A stretch of 64,000 nt of DNA, taken from JBNAGF01 sp049801055 (GTDB taxonomy: Bacteria; Pseudomonadota; Alphaproteobacteria; Rhodobacterales; Rhodobacteraceae). The notes beneath the pieces were generated by a model. It saw only the letters and a list, made by a program, of their open reading frames with translations, searched no databases and was not told where the DNA came from. The stretch lies in the NCBI RefSeq assembly GCF_049801055.1, contig NZ_JBNAGF010000015.1, forward strand, positions 1 to 64,000, given 5' to 3'. The translations under genes were made by a program, and so were the position numbers. This document shows, in pieces, positions 15,572-23,730 of the stretch (within the stretch, counting starts at the first letter, position 1; the number at the start of each line of letters is the position of its first letter).

Positions 15572-16147
15572 CCGGACCACTCTTCCGCAAGCAGCCATTG
15601 ATAATACGCATTTGAACGGCAGGATCGTCCCGCATGAAGTCTGTTCGTAACTCACGTGGCGAATGGCTGGTGAGTAGGCGAGCCTAGGCCCCCCGTAGTT
15701 CTATCTCGTCAGCCACGTTAGACCTGCAAGCCGGTACTAGTATGACAGTCCCGCAATGTGAGTTTTGGCTAGGCTGAATAAACGCGGGAAAGCTCGATAC
15801 TGCCGTCTTTTGCGATCAGTTCGGCGCATTTCTAGAACGCGTTTTCTTCTCTGTGCCCCTCGGTGTGTTTGGGGCGGCTTAACGCGGCTCAAGTCGATCT
15901 CCTCGCGTTTTCTTCTCGATGCAATCTCCGGGACCTGGCCCGTCTGACGGGCGTGCGCTGCGCACACCCCCTTCAAGCAGAACTGTCCCCTGACCGCTGA
16001 TGCGGCCATTCCTCGCGAAACAAAGTTCCGCCTGACAGCCGCTCCGGACGGGCAGGGCGACGACCCGGAGCTCGTCGAATGAGCCGTCTCCCGGGGCGGC
16101 GCGCGCTGTCCCGGTCCTTCCCAAAAAACACCCCGAGGAGACCTCCC
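15572..16147. other. Junction between metal island and mobilisation region
   Basis: No convincing gene is seen in these 576 bases. A 90-codon open frame on the minus strand at 15737-16009 is Arg/Lys-rich, has no recognisable domain and no good ribosome site. The last 100 bases are the leader of the DUF2958 gene. No transposon end or integrase remnant was recognised. Confidence 0.45.
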
Positions 16148-16507
16148 ATGGAGCTATTACCACATATCGTCCGCGACCAACTGGCCGAGAACGGTCGTAT
16201 CAATCAGGCCCGCATCGCGGCGGGCGAGGACACTATCGACTTCGAACCGGTCGTCAAATTCTTCACCCCCGATGCCGGGGCAACCTGGCTGCTCACCGAG
16301 ATCGATCCCGAGGACCCGGACATTGCCTTTGGTCTCTGCGATCTGGGGCTGGGTTTCCCCGAGATCGGATCGGTGCGCCTGAGCGAACTCTGTGCCGTCC
16401 GGGGACGTCTTGGGCTGCCAGTCGAACGGGACCTGCACTTCACGGCCGACGCGACGCTGAGCACCTATGCCGAGCGTGCCCGGCAGGCCGGAGGGATCGT
16501 GACGTGA
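16148..16507 (+). CDS. DUF2958 family protein
   Basis: The 119-residue protein matches DUF2958, a family of unknown function found next to DUF736, ardC and conjugation genes on alphaproteobacterial plasmids. Visible marks are FEPVVKFFTPDAGATWLLTE, DLGLGFPEIGSVRL and a late LPVERDLHF segment. GAGGAGA precedes the ATG by 7 bases. No membrane or signal segment is present. It overlaps the following small gene by 4 bases, which suggests the two are co-expressed. Confidence 0.82.
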   Translation: MELLPHIVRDQLAENGRINQARIAAGEDTIDFEPVVKFFTPDAGATWLLTEIDPEDPDIAFGLCDLGLGFPEIGSVRLSELCAVRGRLGLPVERDLHFTADATLSTYAERARQAGGIVT

Positions 16508-16731
16508 GCACCCATATCTCCCCGGATCACATCAGCGCCTTTGAGGCGCTGACTTCTGGCCGCTTCGCGAACTTCGCCCTGTTTTCCTGCTTCGTAAATG
16601 GCACGCCAGCTGCCGCCATCGTTTCTGTCACCCGGACCGACGATCCGAACTCAGAGGTTCAGATCACACCGCTGTTCGTCAGCGTGACGGACACCATGGT
16701 GGTGACTGATCATGAGGGTGTCCCAGCCTGA
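16504..16731 (+). CDS. Small conserved-looking plasmid protein (unknown)
   Basis: This 75-residue product starts at a GTG that overlaps the DUF2958 stop (GTGA). It reads as a compact alpha-beta protein with a hydrophobic core (FANFALFSCFVNGTPAAAIVS), followed by a beta-rich half (EVQITPLFVSVTDTMVV). I do not recognise a named family. The overlap and its composition support it as a real gene. Nothing suggests an enzymatic site. Confidence 0.65.
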   Translation: MSTHISPDHISAFEALTSGRFANFALFSCFVNGTPAAAIVSVTRTDDPNSEVQITPLFVSVTDTMVVTDHEGVPA

Positions 16732-17074
16732 CGCACCCTGGATGGGCCGCAACTTGCGGCCCATCTTTCTTAGGCGTCGCTGGTTGGTTTGGGGATGACA
16801 TACAGGGGCGGGTGCCGCGACATGTGGCGTTCTTTGACGGGTCCTCATGATTGATCCAGGGCTGGCGGACCCTCGCGTTCCCGATGCCTGCAGCATTGGA
16901 CCTGACCCATGATACGTTAACGTTAGCGACTCGGCGTGATTTTGCGCAATGGCATGGTGCGCAATACGACAAATTGCGCAAAGTTACGAATTGATGTATC
17001 CCTGAGGATGAAATGAGAGGGACGATGGCAGGATATGCCAAATGTCTGCGACTTTTGTCCGAGGGGTCTGAGAC
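16732..17074. promoter_or_regulatory. Non-coding region upstream of the mobilisation genes
   Basis: The 343-base gap holds no gene. Its right part carries ACGTTAACGTTA-type short repeats near 16914-16925, three copies of TGCGCAA starting at 16943, 16958 and 16975, and the nic-like sequence at 17026. Spaced accessory-protein sites followed by a nic site before mobC is a normal oriT layout. The left part shows nothing notable. Confidence 0.55.
17026..17040 (-). other. oriT: Putative oriT nic site, T-DNA-border-like
   Basis: TGGCAGGATAT at 17026-17036 is identical to the conserved core of Agrobacterium T-DNA borders. Its complement ATATCCTGCCA contains the ATCCTG core of RP4-type nic sites. The core sits in a small inverted repeat TGGCA/TGCCA (17026-17040), 35 bases before the mobC start and just upstream of a VirD2-type relaxase. 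The cut would fall in the minus strand within CCTGCC, by analogy. Confidence 0.72.
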
Positions 17075-17659
17075 GTGACTAAGGGACGCCCGAAACGCCT
17101 GAAGCTCGAAGATCGGATCGCGCTGGCGCGTCGGTACCATGCGGGGGAAACGCCGAAGGTGCTGGCAGAGGCCTATGGCGTCTCGCGGCGGCACGTGACG
17201 CGGATTGCCAAGGAAGAGAAAGGCGAGGGTCAGGACGTCCGCGACCCATCCGTTGCGGTGAGTTTCCGGACGGCAGAGTCCGATCTCAACGCCTTCGATG
17301 CCGAATGGCAGGGCCTTGGGTTTGCAAACCGGAGCCAGGCCTTGCAGGCGATGGTGCGGGCACGGTGTGGGGTGCTGTCGCTGATGCAGCGGGACCTGCA
17401 GGCTTTCGCGGAGACGGTGCAACGGGCACAGGATCTGTCGGACGCGGCGCGCGTTCTGGCAAAGGCGGTCCATCGCGGACAGCTGCACCTTGCGGTAGCA
17501 GATCGTCAGCTTCTGTCAGCTCTTCTCGAGCTGGCTCAGGGAACGCATCGTGACCTCGCATCCTTGAAGGTGGCGGCGCATCGGCGACGCGGCGAGAGGT
17601 GGGATCCCACAAAAGCGGTCTCCAAAAAACAGGTTGCGGAGGTCCTGACAAATGTCTGA
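17075..17659 (+). CDS. MobC/VirD1-like relaxosome accessory protein
   Basis: The 194-residue protein combines an N-terminal helix-turn-helix (LEDRIALARRYHAGETPKVL, then GVSRRHVTRIAKEE) with a ribbon-helix-helix-like centre (SVAVSFRTAESDLNAFDAEW, GFANRSQALQAMVRAR). The C-terminus is helical. MobC and VirD1 proteins bind oriT and help the relaxase open it. It starts at GTG, directly after the putative nic site, and overlaps the relaxase gene by 8 bases. The order oriT-mobC-virD2-virD4 is coherent. The call rests on position plus the RHH-like core, so the exact family is less sure. Confidence 0.72.
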   Translation: MTKGRPKRLKLEDRIALARRYHAGETPKVLAEAYGVSRRHVTRIAKEEKGEGQDVRDPSVAVSFRTAESDLNAFDAEWQGLGFANRSQALQAMVRARCGVLSLMQRDLQAFAETVQRAQDLSDAARVLAKAVHRGQLHLAVADRQLLSALLELAQGTHRDLASLKVAAHRRRGERWDPTKAVSKKQVAEVLTNV

Positions 17660-19607
17660 GCCATTGGCCCTCTATCATGCCGTGATGGGCAAGCTCTGGG
17701 AGACAAATCGTATTCAGGGGCAGCGCCAGGCGCGGGTGGAGGCGCGTCTTGCGGGCCGACGGCAGGGGCGCAGCTATCAGCGCACCGGACGCGCCTCGGC
17801 GCGTAACCTGCTCAAGTCCGCGATGCCGGAGAGCCGTGCCGCGGTCTTCAAACGGATCAGGGCAGGGGGATGCAAGACGAAGGCGAGCCTTGGCAACCAG
17901 CTGGCTTATGTGAACGACAAGGCGGTCTACAGCTACTCCACAATGACCAACCCCTTGAGCAGTGAGGCGGTCCTGACCGAGGACCAGAAGGCCGAGATCG
18001 TCGAGGCCTGGTCGGAGACGTGGCACGGGACGACGAAGCTCGGGTTCACCTCGCATATGCTGCTCTCGTTCCCGACGGATGTCAGCGTGGATCAGGTCCG
18101 CGACATCACCCTCGACTGGGCGGAGCACTTCTTTGAAAGTGGCGATTTCGGCGATCAGTGGGATTACGTGCTCAGCGTGCATGACGACCGGGCGCATAAA
18201 CACGCGCATATCATTCTCAACAATCGCGGCCTTAACAACGGGACCTGGTTCTCGTGCTGGGCCGAGGGTGTGATGTCGCCGCAGCTCATGCGTGAGAAGC
18301 AGGCAGAGATTGCTGAAAGCTACGGCGTTGTCCTGGAAGCCACGACCCGTCTCGAACGCGGCATCTTCGAGAAGGCGCCTGGCATCGAGGAAATCTACCG
18401 GGCCAAGGAAGAGGCGCGCCTGCCGCGCGAGATCGCGCTGACGGGGCAAGAGCGGTCCATTGCCAAGGCGCAGGTTGTGGGTTTCGCGAAAGACTATCGG
18501 GACCTTGCGGACGTGCTTGATCGCATGGACCAGAAACACCTCGCCTATGCGATGCGGCGGATGGCGGCGTCGTTGGGCGCGTCTGCCCCGCTCGGGTCCG
18601 AGACACCCTACACCTTCACCGCAGGAGAGATCGACATGGAGACCATTCGAACGGTCGGTGATGCCATCGACTATGCCGAGAAGACCATCGAAGCCTTGCG
18701 CCTCAAGGCCGAGGAACTGGACCCGATCGCGCGTCCAGCCTTTGAGACCAAGGCGGCAGATGTCGTCCGCGATCTGTCACAGATGGTGCCCGATCCCGAT
18801 CTGCGGGCCCGGTTCGGGCGTGAGTTGGCGGAGCCCTTCCCACCGGGGTCCGGCGACACGCGTCTGAGCGACGCGATGTCTTCCGGTGAGGATCGTGTTC
18901 TCGAAGCTTTGAAAGCGGATGCGGCGGCAGCGGGTCTCGACGCAGATGAGCTGGTCGCGCGGATCGAGGCGGGCGGCACCACGAATTACGGGCTTGCACA
19001 GGATTGGGTGGAACGCGACATGGCCGCCGTTCTCGGCAAGGACGGCGTCGATCTCTCAAAGGCCAGCGAAGCGCAACAGGACCAGGCGCTGGAGACGGTC
19101 GATGGTCTCATGGACCGCCTGTTGGACCGGGCAAAGGAGCTTGGCGTCGCCACGGATCTGTCCCGGGCCTCAGACGAATTGCAGCTGATCGATGATGACG
19201 ACCCGGGGTTCGATCCATGGCCCAACCCCTATCTGCAGGATCTGGCCGATATGCTGCGGGACGGCCAATTGTCGGACAGTCAGGAAGACACCGTCGAGCG
19301 GACGCTCCAGTCGGAGCTCTTCAAGGAGCTGGGCGAAGACGGGCTCGCGGAACTCCGCCGCGGCAATTACGAAGTCCTGGCCGAGGTGCTGCCCAATCGG
19401 ATCGATCAGATCACGGTCACCCAGGAATTTCTTGAGCTGACCCATGAGCAAACGGGTGATCAGATGTTCACCGACCGCGCCGCAGCTTTGCAGCAGGACA
19501 AGGCCAATGCGATGGCCCAGGAAACCAGCCTTGAGTTGCAGCGCGGCAGGGGTTTGGACACCGGCCGGGATCTGTCCCGCGATCTCGATGACGAGATCAG
19601 TTTCTGA
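17652..19607 (+). CDS. virD2: VirD2-type relaxase
   Basis: The relaxase nicks oriT, stays bound to the 5' end and pilots the strand through the T4SS. The 651-residue protein has a candidate catalytic tyrosine at 86 (NQLAYVND). The HUH metal motif AHKHAHIILN has H182, H184 and H186, and H135 lies in SHMLLSF. The C-terminal two thirds are acidic and helical with no second enzyme domain recognised; they may carry the translocation signal. A basic first 60 residues precede the catalytic domain. It overlaps mobC and touches virD4 by one base. Confidence 0.88.
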   Translation: MSEPLALYHAVMGKLWETNRIQGQRQARVEARLAGRRQGRSYQRTGRASARNLLKSAMPESRAAVFKRIRAGGCKTKASLGNQLAYVNDKAVYSYSTMTNPLSSEAVLTEDQKAEIVEAWSETWHGTTKLGFTSHMLLSFPTDVSVDQVRDITLDWAEHFFESGDFGDQWDYVLSVHDDRAHKHAHIILNNRGLNNGTWFSCWAEGVMSPQLMREKQAEIAESYGVVLEATTRLERGIFEKAPGIEEIYRAKEEARLPREIALTGQERSIAKAQVVGFAKDYRDLADVLDRMDQKHLAYAMRRMAASLGASAPLGSETPYTFTAGEIDMETIRTVGDAIDYAEKTIEALRLKAEELDPIARPAFETKAADVVRDLSQMVPDPDLRARFGRELAEPFPPGSGDTRLSDAMSSGEDRVLEALKADAAAAGLDADELVARIEAGGTTNYGLAQDWVERDMAAVLGKDGVDLSKASEAQQDQALETVDGLMDRLLDRAKELGVATDLSRASDELQLIDDDDPGFDPWPNPYLQDLADMLRDGQLSDSQEDTVERTLQSELFKELGEDGLAELRRGNYEVLAEVLPNRIDQITVTQEFLELTHEQTGDQMFTDRAAALQQDKANAMAQETSLELQRGRGLDTGRDLSRDLDDEISF

Positions 19608-21520
19608 TGAGTACCCGTCTGCCACTCTGGGCTGCCGTGCCCATGGGCTCGCTGTGCGGGGCGGCCCTCGGCACCATTGTGGCCAGTTTCTATCTCGCTT
19701 TGGCTCTCAAGACGGGTATGACCGACTTTGATATGTTTGCGGTTTGGACCGCGAGTGCGGGACTGCGGGCAGCGCATCCCGAGGCGTTTCAGGTCGCCTT
19801 TGGCGCGGTCGGATTTGGGGCTGTCGGACTGGCGGTGCTGGCCTTCAGCTGGACCTGGGCGCAGGACCGCGATGATTACGGGTCCGCGCATTGGCAGACA
19901 AAACGGGAGCTCAAGGCCAACGGCATGCTGCAGGCCCCCGGGACGGGGTTTGTCTGCGGCAAGCTGGGCAAACCAAGGGCGCAGGCACCCTTCATCTCGG
20001 CAAGCGATATTCCGCATGTGATGATGGTCGCCCCGACCCGGGCCGGTAAGGGCGTGGGCTTCGTCATTCCGAACCTGCTGTCCTTTGCGGGCTCGGTTGT
20101 GGTGCTCGACGTGAAAGGCGAGAATTTCGAGAAAACGGCCCGGCTGCGCGCGCTCAACGGCGACGAGGTGTTCCGGTTCAGCCCGTTCGATTGGGCCAAC
20201 AGCACGCATCGCTACAATCCGCTGGCCCGGGTTGCCGCCGCGCCGAGTTTCGCGCAGCAGTTCACCGAAGTCTCGATCCTGGCCGATCTCTTTCTCGACA
20301 AGGACAACAAGACGCTCGACACGTTCTCGGAGGCCGGCAAATCAATCTTCGTCGCGGCTTGTCTTTTGGCGATCCAGCGCGGACGACCGACGCTTGGCGA
20401 GGTCAACAAGATCGTCACCGGCGGCGACTACAAGAACGCGCAGTACAGCGCTTATGCCGAGGAGGCCAAGGAGCCGACGGTCCGTGAGCTCTGGATCAAT
20501 GCCGCAAGTGCTTCCTCCAGGCTTCTGACCTCCAACATACAGGCCTTGATGACAGCCGGACTGAAGCAATGGGACAACCCGGCGGTGCGAATAGCGACGG
20601 ATGCCAGTGACTTTGAGTTTGCGGCATTCCGCAAGAAGCCACATGCGCTCTACATCGTGGTCTCCGAGGATCATATCGCGACGCTGGCGCCGCTTCTGCG
20701 GCTCATGTTTGCTGATCTGATCGCCAGCTTGCGATTGAACGAGCCGGGGTCAGATGAACCCTGGCCCGTCATGATGATGATCGACGAGTTCCAGCAGATG
20801 GGAGCGATGCCCTATCTCGAGCGCGCAATCCATTCGTTGGCGGCCTATGGCGGTCGCGTGGCGATGATCGCGCAGTCTCTTGCCTCGCTTGATCGCATCT
20901 ACGGACCAGAAGGACGTGAGAGCCTCGAAAACGGGGCGGGGCTCAAGCTCTACATCACCCCCCGTGACCAGCGAACGGTGCGGGAGGTCTCGGCTGCCGT
21001 CGGCAGCACCACGCGCGAGGCGGTCACGCGCATGTATGGGCGCAACAAGGGCATCCTGGGGGCCACCTCGACCACGTCTCGTCTCGAGGAGCGTCCGCTT
21101 CTGTCCGAAACCGAGGCGCGGACTATGGACCCCGATGAGGTTATCATTCTGGCGTCTCCCCAACATCCGATCCGCGCACAACGCATCAAGTATTTTGAAG
21201 ACCCGTTCTTTGAGCGACTGTCGGAGCGTCAGTCTGGAAAGGACTACCCATACCCGCCGCGCGTCGAGGGAATCGGACCTTGGCAAGAGGAACCAGAGCC
21301 CGCGCCGTCGCCACGCGCCGCGGAGACTAGCGAGGGCGCTCCCGCAAGTGAACGCGCCCGGCGTCGGCAGGCACGCGCGATGCAGTCGAACAGGGACGAG
21401 TCGCGCGCAGGTATGTCTCGCCCAGAGACCCTGCGACGCGACGAGCCGGTGCCGGAACGGTGGGAAGAGGTGTTCAGTGAGCAGGGCGATTTCATCGATG
21501 AGCTGCTCGGGGATCGGTAG
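19607..21520 (+). CDS. virD4: VirD4/TraG type IV coupling protein
   Basis: The coupling protein is the inner-membrane ATPase that brings the relaxosome to the secretion channel. The 637-residue protein has two N-terminal membrane helices (about 8-35 and 62-85), Walker A APTRAGKG at 142-149, Walker B MMMIDEFQQMG, and a C-terminal arginine- and glutamate-rich tail. Start ATG overlaps the relaxase stop (TGATG). The final segment PERWEEVFSEQGDFIDELLG may contact the T4SS. It closes the mobilisation operon; a hairpin follows at once. Confidence 0.92.
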   Translation: MSTRLPLWAAVPMGSLCGAALGTIVASFYLALALKTGMTDFDMFAVWTASAGLRAAHPEAFQVAFGAVGFGAVGLAVLAFSWTWAQDRDDYGSAHWQTKRELKANGMLQAPGTGFVCGKLGKPRAQAPFISASDIPHVMMVAPTRAGKGVGFVIPNLLSFAGSVVVLDVKGENFEKTARLRALNGDEVFRFSPFDWANSTHRYNPLARVAAAPSFAQQFTEVSILADLFLDKDNKTLDTFSEAGKSIFVAACLLAIQRGRPTLGEVNKIVTGGDYKNAQYSAYAEEAKEPTVRELWINAASASSRLLTSNIQALMTAGLKQWDNPAVRIATDASDFEFAAFRKKPHALYIVVSEDHIATLAPLLRLMFADLIASLRLNEPGSDEPWPVMMMIDEFQQMGAMPYLERAIHSLAAYGGRVAMIAQSLASLDRIYGPEGRESLENGAGLKLYITPRDQRTVREVSAAVGSTTREAVTRMYGRNKGILGATSTTSRLEERPLLSETEARTMDPDEVIILASPQHPIRAQRIKYFEDPFFERLSERQSGKDYPYPPRVEGIGPWQEEPEPAPSPRAAETSEGAPASERARRRQARAMQSNRDESRAGMSRPETLRRDEPVPERWEEVFSEQGDFIDELLGDR

Positions 21521-21538
21521 TCCGGCGGAATCCGGACT
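21519..21538 (+). terminator. Hairpin at the end of virD4
   Basis: AGTCCGG (21519-21525) and CCGGACT (21532-21538) form a perfect 7-bp stem with a 6-base loop that overlaps the virD4 stop codon. It is followed only by TT, so it is a weak intrinsic terminator at best. Confidence 0.5.
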
Positions 21539-22029
21539 TTCGCCGCAATAGGCGAGGCGGCGGGCGGAACTCTGTAATGCTGACATTGGTACAAACTGAC
21601 CTGGTACATGTGATCACCGGAAAAAGAATACTAAGGCTGTCCGTGCTGGACTGGTTTGCCCAAGCTAACCGCAACCGTGTTCATACGCGACCATTGTTCA
21701 GGTGCCGCGCTCGGAGGCGTCTGCGACTTCCAATAGGTCAAAGCCACGGTCTCCTCTTGCATCGCTCCGCTGCGTACCAGGAAATACAACTCCAAGCCCG
21801 ATATTCTTCTGCCGCCAGATTGTGCTGATCCAAAGTCCTCCAAGCGACCGGCCCTACGGCGCCACAGACGCATTTTCTTGAAACCCAGATTTGAAGCTTC
21901 CAGCCAATTGCACTGAACAGTGCAACCGTTGCGCGGAATATGTGAACTGGCTCTCCTGCCGGTCAGAAAGCGGGTTTTCTCTTACTCTGACACTTTCCCT
22001 TGATTTCTGTGGGCGCCGATTCTATTGTG
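21539..22029. other. Junction between virD4 and the catabolic island
   Basis: About 490 bases carry no gene I can support. Open frames of 80-83 codons on both strands between 21577 and 21873 overlap each other, and neither has a recognisable domain. They could be remnants of a mobile gene. The base composition is more AT-rich than the flanking genes. This is the left border of the cargo inserted between the mobilisation and T4SS genes. Confidence 0.45.
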
Positions 22030-22064
22030 CCGCATGTTAGAATTGAATTCCGCATAGTAGAATT
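22030..22064 (+). promoter_or_regulatory. Tandem operator-like repeat before dctP
   Basis: Two 15-base repeats of the form CCGCAT-NN-TAGAATT lie at 22030-22044 and 22050-22064 with a 20-bp period and 13 of 15 positions identical. They end 20 bases before the dctP start. The operon includes an IclR regulator, and same-face tandem sites such as these are plausible targets for it. Confidence 0.6.
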
Positions 22065-22083
22065 TTTCTGGAGAGGAGACCCA

Positions 22084-23133
22084 ATGAAGACCCTACTGGC
22101 AAGCACTGCAACCGCTCTCTGTCTGGCGGCTGCGTCCATCGCGACCGCCGAAACGACCCTGATTCTGGGTGAGGCCGGCCCAAACCGCGGAGCGCGGGCA
22201 GAAGCTCTGCAATCCTTCGCCGACGACGTGACTGCCCGCACGAATGGCGAGGTCAAACTCGACATCCAATGGGGCGGCGCGCTGTTCAAAGCCAATGCGG
22301 CGGCACAATCCATCGCCGATGGCGTTGCAGATCTGGGCACCATCATTGCCGTCTATTTCCCGCAGGAAATGCTGGCCTACGGAATTGCCGACCTGCCGCT
22401 GCGCAACGCCGACGCCTGGGTCGGGATGCGTGCGACAGACGAGTTGATGCGGACCAACGAGGCGATTCAGGCAAGCCTCGCCGATCAGAACCTCGTCTAC
22501 CTCGGAACCTTCACGACCTCGGCAGTCAATATCGGTTGCAAGGGCACTGCGATTCGTTCCGTCGATGACATTGACGGGCTCAAGGTCCGCGGCGTCGGAG
22601 CCTATGGCGACGCCTTCCGCGATTTCGGGGCGAACATGGTCGCGATGTCCATCTATGACGCCTACCAGGGGCTCGACACCGGGCTTCTCGACTGTTCGCA
22701 GGGCTATTCCTATGCGGTGGCCGCGCTGAAACAGCAGGAAGTCATGACCAGCTATACGATCCTTGATTGGGGCCAGGTTGGCGCGCTTGGCATCTTCATG
22801 AACAAGGACTCATACGACGCGCTGGACGCCGAAACCCAAGCCGCCATGGCCGATGCTGGCGTCGCCATGGCCGACAAGCTGGGCGAGTTGATCACCGCCG
22901 ACAACGAAGCCGCTATTCAGACCATGAAGGACGCAGGCGTAGAGGTGATCGAACTGCCCGCGGAAGAGCGCGACAAGCTTGTGCAACAGGGCAAGCAATA
23001 CGTCAACGAGTGGGTCGAGCGCGCGAATGCGGCCGGGCTGGACGGTGCGGCGCTGCTGGAACAGTACCGCGCCCTGCTGACGAAATACACCGAAGAGCGT
23101 GACAGCAAGGGCTATCCCTGGGTCCGCAGCTGA
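22084..23133 (+). CDS. TRAP transporter substrate-binding protein (DctP type)
   Basis: This periplasmic protein captures an organic acid for the TRAP permease. The 349-residue product starts with a signal peptide ending ATAETT. The DctP fold follows, with typical segments VKLDIQWGGALFK, LPLRNADAWVGM, KVRGVGAYGDAF and a LLDCSQGYSYA substrate-site loop. In characterised DctP proteins an arginine in a KxR segment binds the carboxylate; LKVRG fits this. It is the first gene of the catabolic island with a strong GGAGAGGAGA ribosome site. The substrate cannot be read from sequence, but the neighbours point to an acid degraded by beta-oxidation. Confidence 0.88.
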   Translation: MKTLLASTATALCLAAASIATAETTLILGEAGPNRGARAEALQSFADDVTARTNGEVKLDIQWGGALFKANAAAQSIADGVADLGTIIAVYFPQEMLAYGIADLPLRNADAWVGMRATDELMRTNEAIQASLADQNLVYLGTFTTSAVNIGCKGTAIRSVDDIDGLKVRGVGAYGDAFRDFGANMVAMSIYDAYQGLDTGLLDCSQGYSYAVAALKQQEVMTSYTILDWGQVGALGIFMNKDSYDALDAETQAAMADAGVAMADKLGELITADNEAAIQTMKDAGVEVIELPAEERDKLVQQGKQYVNEWVERANAAGLDGAALLEQYRALLTKYTEERDSKGYPWVRS

Positions 23134-23150
23134 CCTTTTCATCACACAAC

Positions 23151-23179
23151 GTTGCGGCGCCTGAAACCGGTGCCGCAAC
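23151..23179 (+). other. Intercistronic hairpin between dctP and dctQ
   Basis: GTTGCGGCGCC (23151-23161) pairs with GGTGCCGCAAC (23169-23179), an 11-bp stem with one G-U pair and a 7-base loop. A T-rich run comes about 20 bases later. Such stems after binding-protein genes often stabilise the upstream message or cut downstream expression, giving more binding protein than permease. Confidence 0.6.
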
Positions 23180-23214
23180 CCCTTCGGTTCTGATTTTTTC
23201 TGCGGAGTGGATGG

Positions 23215-23730
23215 ATGCTGCGTCGTATCGAAAGACTGCTGCTTGACCTTGCCGTCATCGCCGTGTTCGGCCTTGGGGCGCTGATCACGCTCAGCGTTCT
23301 TCTGCGGATCACGGTGAACTCCGGCATCCCCGATACCATCGTGATGGTGCGCGAATTGATGGTGGTCGCGATCGTTCTGCCCTTGGCGGCAGCCACACTG
23401 GACCGAGCGCATATCGTAGTCGAGTTTCTCAGCAAAAAGCTGCCCCTTCGGGCCCAGGATTGGCTGGTGGTATTTGGCAGCATCTTCGGATTGTTTGCGT
23501 TGTCCCCTCTTATCTCCGCAGGGTGGAGAGAGGTCGCGCATACCTGGGAAAGCGGCGCCTTTTTCTTTGGCCAGCTCAACCTGCCGAAATGGCCCGGCCG
23601 GGTTGTCTTTCTGATCGGGATTTCGTTTTGCTGGCTGCGCCTCTTGCTGATGGTGATCGGCGACATCCGAACGATCCGCGCCGGCGACCACGTGATGGCC
23701 CCCCAACATGAGCACGAGGAAAGCGTCTGA
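23215..23730 (+). CDS. TRAP transporter small permease (DctQ type)
   Basis: The 171-residue protein has four hydrophobic segments (about 10-35, 47-65, 80-105 and 125-150), as expected of the DctQ family. In the second half it shows TWESGAFFFGQLNLPKWPGR, and the K-W-P element is typical of the family. It pairs with the large DctM subunit; together they use a sodium gradient to import the ligand bound by DctP. The gene ends in a TGATG overlap with dctM, showing tight coupling. Confidence 0.85.
   Translation: MLRRIERLLLDLAVIAVFGLGALITLSVLLRITVNSGIPDTIVMVRELMVVAIVLPLAAATLDRAHIVVEFLSKKLPLRAQDWLVVFGSIFGLFALSPLISAGWREVAHTWESGAFFFGQLNLPKWPGRVVFLIGISFCWLRLLLMVIGDIRTIRAGDHVMAPQHEHEESV

Noticed and set aside
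15737..16009. A 90-codon minus-strand frame between the metal island and DUF2958
   Set aside because: Highly basic low-complexity translation, no ribosome site, no neighbour coupling.
7789..16147. The mer and metal island as a Tn21/Tn501-type transposon
   Set aside because: No Tn3-type terminal repeats, transposase or resolvase were seen at either border.
17026..17040. A T-DNA left or right border implying plant DNA transfer
   Set aside because: Only one copy is present and it lies directly before mobC and the relaxase; an oriT nic site explains it fully.
21577..21873. Overlapping 80-83-codon frames on both strands after virD4
   Set aside because: Neither has a recognisable domain or start signal; listed only as a possible remnant region.
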